From Anaerolineae bacterium (lineage in GTDB: Bacteria; Chloroflexota; Anaerolineae; Aggregatilineales; Phototrophicaceae): 16,706 nt of DNA. How positions within the stretch are numbered: the first letter of the stretch is position 1; every line of letters starts with the position of its first letter. Shown here in pieces: positions 8,297 through 15,813 of this stretch. Position numbers and translations under genes: made by a program. Under the pieces are notes generated by a model. It ran no database searches, had not been told where the DNA came from, and was given only the letters and a program-made list of their open reading frames with translations. The stretch is taken from NCBI GenBank assembly GCA_020848855.1, contig JADLHH010000394.1:1-16706 (forward strand), given 5' to 3'.

Positions 8297-8626
8297 TTAC
8301 GACAGGTGCGGCTTCAACTGGTTGGTGATGCGATCCTTCGGCTGGAAGCCGGTGATGCGCACAACCGGTTCGCCACCCTTGAACAGCACCAGTGTCGGGA
8401 TGCTCATGATGCCGTAGCGCATCAGCACATCCTGATTCTCGTCGGCGTCCAGCTTGCCGACGCGCAGCTTGTCGCCGTACTCGACGGCAATCTGGTCGAC
8501 GAACGGCGCGATCATCTTACATGGACCGCACCATTCCGCCCAGAAATCGACCAGCACAGGCGTGTCGGACTGGAGCACCTCGTTGGTGAAGTTCGACTCG
8601 GTGACTTCGAATGTCTTCGTACTCAT
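8297..8626 (-). CDS. trxA: Thioredoxin
   Basis: A 109-residue thioredoxin, the cytoplasmic dithiol reductant for ribonucleotide reductase, methionine sulfoxide reductase and other disulfide enzymes. The active site WCGPC has redox cysteines Cys33 and Cys36. The buried Asp27, the cis-proline in SIPT (Pro77) and the C-terminal GF segment are all in the usual places. There is no signal peptide or membrane segment, so it is the soluble type. The start at 8626 is fixed by a strong AAGGAGAGG Shine-Dalgarno 3 nt upstream (8630-8638). It is transcribed alone, convergent with prs and divergent from hrcA across 110 bp. Confidence 0.97.
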   Translation of the reverse strand: MSTKTFEVTESNFTNEVLQSDTPVLVDFWAEWCGPCKMIAPFVDQIAVEYGDKLRVGKLDADENQDVLMRYGIMSIPTLVLFKGGEPVVRITGFQPKDRITNQLKPHLS

Positions 8627-8658
8627 TAACCTCTCCTTACGCCTACGGCGCGCTGCCT

Positions 8659-8687
8659 TTGACGCTCAAAACCCGTCATGCTATCAT
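8659..8687 (+). promoter_or_regulatory. Strong vegetative-type promoter for hrcA
   Basis: TTGACG (8659-8664) and TATCAT (8682-8687) are separated by exactly 17 bp, and TGC lies directly before the -10, giving both a good -35 and an extended -10. The expected transcript starts near 8694, about 43 bp before the hrcA ATG at 8737. No CIRCE element is seen around it. Confidence 0.7.
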
Positions 8688-8701
8688 TTTACCGAGTTTT
8701 T

Positions 8702-8730
8702 AGTGTAGTGGTGTAACGGTTCGGGTTCAA
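8702..8730 (-). promoter_or_regulatory. Candidate promoter for trxA
   Basis: On the minus strand TTGAAC (8725-8730) and TACACT (8702-8707) are spaced by 17 bp, each matching four of six consensus bases. The transcript would start near 8695, leaving a 69-nt leader and almost meeting the opposite hrcA start site. A TAAAAT nearer the gene is an alternative -10 without a good -35. Confidence 0.35.
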
Positions 8731-8736
8731 CTGTAT

Positions 8737-9807
8737 ATGAGTCTAGACGAAGCGATACTGCCGGAACTTACCGGGCGTCAGGAAGATATTCTCTCCTGCG
8801 TGGTGCGCGCCTATACCGACGCGCCGGAGCCGATCAGCTCCAAATATCTGGTCGAAAAATTCAACCTGCCGTTCAGTTCCGCCACCATCCGCAACGAAAT
8901 GGCGCTGCTGGAAGAGCTGGGTTATCTTGCTGCGCCGCATACTTCTGCTGGGCGCGTGCCCACCGAAAACGGCTACCGCTATTTCGTCAAGCGGCTGATC
9001 AAGAACGGCGAGATTACCGCCGTCGAAAAGACGCACATTTCCGACAAGCTGAGGACGATCCCGCTCGCTTCCGAGCAGTGGATGCTGCTGGTGGCGACGG
9101 TGCTGGCGCGCACGGCGCACACCGCCGCGCTGGTGACGCCGCCGGTCGCCGAAACCAGCGGCTTCAAGCACGTCGAGCTGATCTCGATTCAGGGGCGGCT
9201 GGTGCTGATGGTGCTGGTGCTGCAGGACGGCGCGGTGCATCAGCAGATGCTCACGCTGGCGGAGCCGGTTCCGCAGCCGTCGCTGCGCGAAACCGCCGAG
9301 CGCATCAACGGGCTGTGCATGAACATGGGCGCGAAGGAAGTGCGCGTGCGTATGGTGCAGATGCAGCTTCTGGAGCGTGAAGTTGCCGAACTCATCGCCG
9401 ACCTGATGGACAAGGCGGACACCAACCAGGTACGGCTGGTCTACCGCAACGGCTTGAGCGAAGTGCTCGGCATGTTCCAGAACAGCGAAGGCGCGCAGCA
9501 GGCGGTGCGCGTGTTCGAGGAGCGCTCGTTCCTCAGCCTGATCCTCAACGATGTGCTGACGCCGCTGGTCAACAACGTGCAGGTGGTGATCGCCGGGGAC
9601 GGGCGCTGGGAAGAACTCAGCCGCCTGAGCATGGTGCTCAGCCGCTACGGGATTCCGGGGCAGGTCAGCGGCGCGGTCGGCGTGCTGGGTCCCACCCGCA
9701 TGAACTACGGGCGCGCCATCAGCGCCGTGAGCTACGTGTCCGGCTTGATGACCGATATGCTGACCAATGCTTACGAGCCGCTGCCGCCCGGCGAAACCGA
9801 AGAATAG
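8737..9807 (+). CDS. hrcA: Heat-inducible transcription repressor HrcA
   Basis: A 356-residue repressor which in its family binds the CIRCE inverted repeat and shuts down dnaK and groE operons until stress titrates its GroEL partner. The N-terminal winged helix has SSATIRNEMALLEELGYL (about 48-65) and the hallmark HTSAGRVPTENGYRYFV (about 68-84). The C-terminal GAF-like domain ends with LGPTRMNYGRAISAVSYVS, the strongest family signature. Full length. The ATG at 8737 has no clear Shine-Dalgarno (GTTCAACTGTAT precedes it), so translation may be weak. It stands 184 bp ahead of grpE, which has its own perfect -10, so hrcA may be transcribed separately from the genes it is expected to control. 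A canonical CIRCE is not visible upstream of hrcA, grpE, dnaK or dnaJ. Confidence 0.96.
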   Translation: MSLDEAILPELTGRQEDILSCVVRAYTDAPEPISSKYLVEKFNLPFSSATIRNEMALLEELGYLAAPHTSAGRVPTENGYRYFVKRLIKNGEITAVEKTHISDKLRTIPLASEQWMLLVATVLARTAHTAALVTPPVAETSGFKHVELISIQGRLVLMVLVLQDGAVHQQMLTLAEPVPQPSLRETAERINGLCMNMGAKEVRVRMVQMQLLEREVAELIADLMDKADTNQVRLVYRNGLSEVLGMFQNSEGAQQAVRVFEERSFLSLILNDVLTPLVNNVQVVIAGDGRWEELSRLSMVLSRYGIPGQVSGAVGVLGPTRMNYGRAISAVSYVSGLMTDMLTNAYEPLPPGETEE

Positions 9808-9869
9808 CGCATTTCCCCGCTCCCCCAGAGTTTATCTTGCAGTCTGCGCGCTGTCATGCGATCATTCAG

Positions 9870-9891
9870 GTGTGAGAGTCCGAATTCACAC
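9870..9891. promoter_or_regulatory. Inverted repeat upstream of grpE, candidate operator
   Basis: GTGTGA (9870-9875) and TCACAC (9886-9891) form an inverted repeat with a 10-bp spacer. Its right arm overlaps the putative -35 (TTCACA, 9885-9890), where a repressor could act. The 9-mer GAATTCACA inside it recurs at the grpE start codon (9994-10002). It is not a CIRCE sequence and no regulator can be named. Confidence 0.35.
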
Positions 9892-9916
9892 GCCGATGTT
9901 AACGTGATTCTATAAT
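9885..9916 (+). promoter_or_regulatory. Candidate promoter for grpE-dnaK
   Basis: A perfect TATAAT lies at 9911-9916. The best -35, TTCACA (9885-9890), matches five of six bases but is 20 bp away, longer than optimal. The leader from about 9923 to the GTG at 9992 contains CACTG (9927-9931) and CAGTG (9950-9954), which could pair, and TTAGCAGTG (9946-9954), which matches seven of nine bases of a CIRCE half-site. Confidence 0.5.
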
Positions 9917-9976
9917 TGCGCTGATACACTGAGCCTCTGAACCGCTTAGCAGTGGGGCGTTTGCGTGTGTACGACC

Positions 9977-9984
9977 AGAAGGAG
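9977..9984 (+). promoter_or_regulatory. Shine-Dalgarno that sets the grpE start
   Basis: AGAAGGAG lies 7 nt before the GTG at 9992. An upstream in-frame GTG at 9965 would place this ribosome site inside the coding region, so 9992 is the better start. Confidence 0.8.
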
Positions 9985-9991
9985 ATGCAGA

Positions 9992-10567
9992 GTGAATTCA
10001 CAAATTCACGATGAGGATCAAACGCCAGAAGCGACTGCCGAGGTGCAGGACGAAAACCCGACCGAGGGCGGCGAAACCCAAGCCGCCGCAGCAGGAGAGC
10101 AGGTAACGCCAGTGACGCAGGAAATGTACGCCGCCGCGCAGACCCAGGCGCAGGAATATCTCGAAGGCTGGCAGCGCGCGCGCGCCGAATTCGCCAATTA
10201 CAAGAAGCGCGTCGAGCGCGAAATGAAGGACAGCCACAGCAGCGCCGCCGGTTCGGTGCTGAAGGATGTGCTGCCGGTGATCGACGATTTCGAGCGGGCG
10301 ATGAGCAGCGTTCCCGAACCGCTTCAGGGCGACCCGTGGGTCGGCGGCGTGGGCATGATCCTGCGGAAGCTGCATAAGGTGCTGGAAGACTACAACGTGA
10401 CCGTTATCGACCCCACTGGCGAGCCGTTCGACCCGAACCGCCACGAAGCCATTGGCATGGACGATTCGAGCGATGTCGAAACCGGACACGTGACCGTCAC
10501 GGTTCAAAAAGGCTATGTTCTCGGCGACCGCGTTCTGCGCCCGGCGCTGGTGCGGGTTGCGAATTAG
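9992..10567 (+). CDS. grpE: GrpE, nucleotide exchange factor of DnaK
   Basis: A 191-residue homodimeric co-chaperone that releases ADP from DnaK and acts as a thermosensor. An acidic, Gln- and Ala-rich N-terminal tail (about 1-45) leads into the long helix (YLEGWQRARAEFANYKKRVEREM) and the dimer core with VLKDVLPVIDDFERAM. The beta-wing ends the protein with HEAIGMDD and VQKGYVLGDRVLRPALVRVAN, the classic C-terminal signature. The start codon is GTG at 9992, chosen for the AGAAGGAG 7 nt upstream. It sits inside the 10-bp palindrome GTGAATTCAC. dnaK follows after 24 bp, so the two are surely cotranscribed. Confidence 0.96.
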   Translation: MNSQIHDEDQTPEATAEVQDENPTEGGETQAAAAGEQVTPVTQEMYAAAQTQAQEYLEGWQRARAEFANYKKRVEREMKDSHSSAAGSVLKDVLPVIDDFERAMSSVPEPLQGDPWVGGVGMILRKLHKVLEDYNVTVIDPTGEPFDPNRHEAIGMDDSSDVETGHVTVTVQKGYVLGDRVLRPALVRVAN

Positions 10568-10591
10568 ACCACAAATAGGAGCACGGATCAC

Positions 10592-12496
<1,905 letters not shown>

Positions 12497-12521
12497 GCGC
12501 CGTCATCGGCATGTGAACATC

Positions 12522-12565
12522 GTAGGGGCGCACCGAAGCAGCCGCAGGTTGCCCGTGCGCCCTTT
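12522..12565 (+). repeat. Degenerate palindromic hairpin between dnaK and dnaJ
   Basis: GGGCGCAC (12526-12533) pairs with GTGCGCCC (12555-12562). Inside, GCAGCC (12538-12543) pairs with GGTTGC (12547-12552) with one G-T pair, giving a two-part stem-loop followed by TTT. It opens with GTAGGGGC, the same eight bases as the perfect palindrome at 13813, so the two look like members of one interspersed family. It may weaken transcription past dnaK. Downstream, TACACT (12601-12606) is a possible -10 for dnaJ with only a poor -35. Confidence 0.5.
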
Positions 12566-12639
12566 CGCAACCCGATCCTTCTGTCGCACGTAATATCGGG
12601 TACACTCTCAGATAACAGCTCACGACCCCCAGGCAGACG

Positions 12640-13788
12640 ATGGCACGCGATTATTATGAAGTACTGGGCGTCTCGCGGACGGCGGACAAGAACGAGATCA
12701 AAACCGCCTTTCGCCGTCTGGCGCGCGAGTATCACCCGGACGTAAGCAAGCACGACGACGCCGAGAACCGCTTCAAGGAGATCAACGAAGCGTATGAGGT
12801 GCTGTCCGACGACGACAAGCGCGCTCGCTACGACCGCTTCGGTCATGCCGGGGTGCAGGGCAACGGCGGCTTCGGTGGGGCGGGTGCGGGCTTCAGCGGC
12901 TTCGAGGAAATCTTCGAGGAATTCTTCAGCAGCTTCGGCGGCGCACAGCGCACGCGCCAGCGGCGTGGTCCGCGCGCAGGGGCAGACCGCCGGGTCGACG
13001 TGACCATCAGCTTCGAAGAATCGGTCTTCGGCACGGAGAAGGAAGTCGAATACGAGCGGTTGGAAGTCTGCGACACCTGCGCCGGGACGGGCGCTGCGCC
13101 GGGCACGACGCCGCAGACCTGCGTGCAGTGCGCCGGGACGGGCGAAATCCGGCAGGTGCAGCAGACGTTCCTCGGTCCAATGGTGCAGGTGGCGACCTGC
13201 CCGCGCTGCAACGGCACCGGCGAGACCATCGCCACGCCCTGCCAGACCTGCCGGGGCAACGGGCGCGTGCGCAAGAAAGCCGTCCTCAGCGTGCAGATTC
13301 CGGCGGGCGTGCGCGAAGGCTTGCAGATTCAGATTCGCAGCGAAGGCGATCTGGGCGAGAAGGGCGCGCCGCAGGGCAACCTGTACGTCGTCGTCCACGT
13401 CAACGAGCATGAATTCTTCAAGCGCAAGGATAACGATATCATTCTCGACATCAGCATCAACGTGGCGCAGGCGGCGCTGGGCGATAAGCTCAACATTCCC
13501 ACCGTCGATGGCGACGTGGAGCTGAACGTCCCCGGCGGCACGCAGACCGGGCGCGTGTTCCGGCTGCGCGGCAAGGGGATTCCGCGCCTGCGCAGCGACG
13601 GCTCGAATTCCGGGCGCGGCGACCAACTGGTCTACGTACAGGTCGATATCCCCACCAAGCTGACCGACGAGCAGCGCGTATTGTTCGAGAAGCTGGCGGG
13701 CACGCTCGGCAGCGAAGTCCAGCCGCAGCGCAACGGGAAAGGTTTCTTCGACCGCGTGATGGATTTCTTCGCTGGCGAGCAGCAGTAG
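12640..13788 (+). CDS. dnaJ: Chaperone protein DnaJ (Hsp40, type I)
   Basis: A 382-residue co-chaperone that delivers substrates to DnaK and stimulates its ATPase. The J domain (about 4-68) has the HPD triad at 32-34. A short Gly/Phe-rich linker follows (about 72-102). Four complete zinc-binding motifs are CDTCAGTG (Cys144/147), CVQCAGTG (161/164), CPRCNGTG (187/190) and CQTCRGNG (201/204), binding two zinc ions. The two beta-barrel substrate domains and the dimerisation tail follow ([43 protein letters not shown]). All type I parts are intact. The ATG at 12640 has only a short AGG upstream. It lies 143 bp after dnaK and 73 bp before prmA. Confidence 0.98.
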   Translation: MARDYYEVLGVSRTADKNEIKTAFRRLAREYHPDVSKHDDAENRFKEINEAYEVLSDDDKRARYDRFGHAGVQGNGGFGGAGAGFSGFEEIFEEFFSSFGGAQRTRQRRGPRAGADRRVDVTISFEESVFGTEKEVEYERLEVCDTCAGTGAAPGTTPQTCVQCAGTGEIRQVQQTFLGPMVQVATCPRCNGTGETIATPCQTCRGNGRVRKKAVLSVQIPAGVREGLQIQIRSEGDLGEKGAPQGNLYVVVHVNEHEFFKRKDNDIILDISINVAQAALGDKLNIPTVDGDVELNVPGGTQTGRVFRLRGKGIPRLRSDGSNSGRGDQLVYVQVDIPTKLTDEQRVLFEKLAGTLGSEVQPQRNGKGFFDRVMDFFAGEQQ

Positions 13789-13812
13789 AGCGCAGCCAAC
13801 GCGAATGTTTGT

Positions 13813-13840
13813 GTAGGGGCACGACATGTCGTGCCCCTAC
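13813..13840. repeat. Perfect 28-bp palindrome between dnaJ and prmA
   Basis: Two 14-bp arms, GTAGGGGCACGACA and its exact reverse complement, meet without a spacer. As RNA it would form a 12-bp stem with a CATG loop. It starts 25 bp after the dnaJ stop and ends 11 bp before the prmA Shine-Dalgarno. There is no T-tract, so it is not a standard terminator. It shares GTAGGGGC with the element at 12522 and looks like an interspersed REP-like repeat. Confidence 0.8.
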
Positions 13841-13851
13841 GTCGTTTATGT

Positions 13852-13856
13852 AGGAG
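13852..13856 (+). promoter_or_regulatory. Shine-Dalgarno that sets the prmA start
   Basis: AGGAG lies 5 nt before the ATG at 13862. The upstream in-frame ATG at 13826 is inside the palindrome and has no ribosome site, so 13862 is the start. Confidence 0.85.
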
Positions 13857-13861
13857 AATCT

Positions 13862-14782
13862 ATGCCCCGCTGGATCGAAGTGACTCTGCGCGTGGACGGC
13901 GAATCCGCCGAAGCTACCGCCGGTATCCTGCAGCGCTACGGCTATCAGGGCGTGGCGATTGAGCATGAAGGCATCCCGCCCGACAAGCTCGACGAGGACG
14001 AACTCCCCCCGGCGAAAACGCTGGCGATCAAAGCCTACCTGCCCGAAGACGAGCGCGCCGAAGAAACGCGGACGCGGCTCGAAGCGGCGCTCGGCTACAT
14101 GAACATGATGTATCCCATGCCGACGCCGGAATACCGCATCGTCGAGGAAGCCGACTGGGCGGAAGCCTGGAAAGTCCACTACCACCCGGTTCGCATCGGG
14201 CGCAGGCTGCTGATTCGCCCGCTGTGGACGCAGGTCGAGCTTCAGCCGGGCGATCTGGAAATCGCGCTCGATCCGGGCATGGCGTTCGGCACCGGCACCC
14301 ACCCGACGACTCAACTGTGTATGGAAGCGCTCGAAGATTTGGTTGTGCCGGGCGTGAAGGCGCTCGACCTCGGCTGCGGGTCGGGGATTCTGGCGATTGC
14401 GGCGGCGAAGCTGGGCGCGGGGCATGTGCTGGCGCTCGACATTGACCCGGTGGCGGTCGAAGCCGCGCAGCAGAACGTTGAGCAGAACGGCACGGCGGAG
14501 CGCGTCACCGTGCAGGCGGGCAGCCTCGACAGCGTGGTCGGCTCGGCGCGCCGCTTCGACCTGATCGTGGTCAACATCCTGGCGCGCATCATCATCGACA
14601 TGTGCGGGCAGCACCTCGGCGACGTCGTGCGCCCCGGCGGGCTGGCGATCTTCAGCGGCATCATCGAGGAACAGGCGGCGGACGTGGAAGCCGCGCTGCG
14701 CACGACCGGGCTGGAGCCGTATACCCGCCGCCTGCAGGGCGACTGGGTCGTTATCGAGGCGCGCCGCCCGCACGCCAGCTAG
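13862..14782 (+). CDS. prmA: Ribosomal protein L11 methyltransferase
   Basis: A 306-residue SAM-dependent methyltransferase that methylates ribosomal protein L11. The N-terminal substrate-recognition domain (about 1-95, from PRWIEVTLRVDGESAEATA) is joined by a linker containing EEADWAEAWKVHYHPVRIGRRLLIRP to the catalytic domain. The hallmark DPGMAFGTGTHPTT begins at 137. SAM motif I is LDLGCGSGILAIAAAKLGA (168-186), the acidic residue of motif II is in ALDIDP, and the substrate-side motif VNILA is at 237-241. Full length with all motifs. Following dnaJ is the conserved order seen in many Gram-positive and related genomes. The 28-bp palindrome in its leader may modulate its readthrough expression from the chaperone genes. 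It ends convergent with the reductase-like gene, 19 bp away. Confidence 0.95.
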   Translation: MPRWIEVTLRVDGESAEATAGILQRYGYQGVAIEHEGIPPDKLDEDELPPAKTLAIKAYLPEDERAEETRTRLEAALGYMNMMYPMPTPEYRIVEEADWAEAWKVHYHPVRIGRRLLIRPLWTQVELQPGDLEIALDPGMAFGTGTHPTTQLCMEALEDLVVPGVKALDLGCGSGILAIAAAKLGAGHVLALDIDPVAVEAAQQNVEQNGTAERVTVQAGSLDSVVGSARRFDLIVVNILARIIIDMCGQHLGDVVRPGGLAIFSGIIEEQAADVEAALRTTGLEPYTRRLQGDWVVIEARRPHAS

Positions 14783-14801
14783 CGGTTTTCGCCCGACGTG
14801 G

Positions 14802-15533
14802 CTACTTCGTTGATTCCCGGTTGTAGATGACGGGCATCTGCCCCTTCCATTTGCTCCACAGAGCATCGTCGGTGATCAACTCCGCCATGAAGTGCCCGAC
14901 GTTGATTCGGCTGGTCTTTCCCGCATCAAAGATGGGGTTTCGGATGGGCGAAGGGTACACATTGTACTCGGTCACCTCGTCAGCGTCGATCAGTCCGTCC
15001 GGGCGCACCGCCGCCCATTCGATCACTGCATCTCTCCTGCCGATTTTGGTTCGCAGATAGTCGGCTGCCTGCTCGTTGTCCGCCTGCGGCGGCAGCGCCA
15101 GCCGCAGCAGCCCGACGACGCATTTCTGCGCGAACGATACCTTTTCGGGGATATCCCGATTGCTGTTGCCGGTGGTGTTCATCAGCACAAACCTGACCGG
15201 CTTTTCCGGCTGGTTGGACTTGATGGCATCGCATAGCCGGCGCGTTGCATCGGTCACCAGCCGGCGCGGATTGCCGTAAATGCCTTTCAGGTTCAGATTG
15301 TGTCCCAGGCACGACACCACCGCGTCACAGCCCCTGACGTGCCGGGCTAATTCGGCGTCGCTCAGGTCGAGAACAGCCGCGTGGATTAGGGACAGATTCG
15401 GGTGAGTTCGGAGGTCTTCGGGCAGCCGGTCGGGCGACCGTACAATGACCCTGACCTTCAGACCGTGATTGAGAAGCTGCTTCACCAGCAGCCGACCGGT
15501 TGCGCCGCTTGCGCCAACGACGAGGGTTGTCAT
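14802..15533 (-). CDS. NAD(P)-binding atypical short-chain reductase-like protein
   Basis: A 243-residue Rossmann-fold protein of the atypical SDR/NmrA-like group. The nucleotide-binding motif is GASGATG (7-13) at the start of the first strand, with VRVIVRSP at the end of beta-2 compatible with NADP. CDAVVSCLGHN follows in the fourth strand, and VLMNTTGN and WAAVRPDGLID in later strands. The classical SDR Tyr-x-x-x-Lys catalytic pair is not evident, so it may be a reductase, an epimerase-like enzyme or a redox-sensing protein without catalysis. The substrate is unknown. AGAGGA about 9 nt upstream supports the ATG at 15533. It is convergent with prmA and divergent from the cation ATPase, and it belongs to neither the chaperone cluster nor any operon seen here. 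Confidence 0.8.
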   Translation of the reverse strand: MTTLVVGASGATGRLLVKQLLNHGLKVRVIVRSPDRLPEDLRTHPNLSLIHAAVLDLSDAELARHVRGCDAVVSCLGHNLNLKGIYGNPRRLVTDATRRLCDAIKSNQPEKPVRFVLMNTTGNSNRDIPEKVSFAQKCVVGLLRLALPPQADNEQAADYLRTKIGRRDAVIEWAAVRPDGLIDADEVTEYNVYPSPIRNPIFDAGKTSRINVGHFMAELITDDALWSKWKGQMPVIYNRESTK

Positions 15534-15659
15534 GATTGTCTATCCTCTGCGTTCGTTCCTGAAACGTAATACGCAGCGTGTTCACTTTCGGTACGAACAA
15601 GGACGACCCGCCCGGCTGCTGCCGCCGAAATCGCCATTGCGCCAATGCCACTCGGCTGT

Positions 15660-15758
15660 CATATATATTGTAATGTATTGTCATATTCCCCCCAAAAAAT
15701 GGGGGAAACTCGATTCCGTTCTCTTATAGAATGGAACACAAGTGCGGCTACTTGTTCC
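15660..15758. promoter_or_regulatory. AT-rich divergent spacer with two inverted repeats
   Basis: The 280-bp gap at 15534-15813 separates two divergent genes. Its middle (15660-15687) is AT-rich, unlike the rest of the window. TTCCCCC (15686-15692) pairs with GGGGGAA (15701-15707) around an 8-nt loop. An imperfect 26-bp inverted repeat follows: GGAACACAAGT at 15733-15743 and ACTTGTTCC at 15750-15758, with a 2-nt bulge. TATAGA (15725-15730) is a possible -10 for the ATPase. Neither hairpin has a T-tract, so regulation is more likely than termination. Confidence 0.4.
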
Positions 15759-15813
15759 GTTCGTCATGCAGCGCCGCCTATTCATTCGTCCACTAAACCC
15801 ACAGCGAGCATAC

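Noticed and set aside
9860..9990. A canonical CIRCE element upstream of grpE
   Set aside because: Only one half-site resembles the consensus and the right half does not match, so it is kept only as a weak candidate in the findings.
9965..9991. GTG at 9965 as the start of grpE
   Set aside because: It would put the strong AGAAGGAG ribosome site inside the coding region; the GTG at 9992 is correctly spaced from it.
13826..13861. ATG at 13826 as the start of prmA
   Set aside because: It lies inside the 28-bp palindrome, has no ribosome site and adds 12 residues not typical of PrmA; AGGAG points to 13862.
15686..15707. The C-run/G-run hairpin as an intrinsic terminator
   Set aside because: It lies between divergent genes, where no transcript needs to end, and has no T-tract on either strand.
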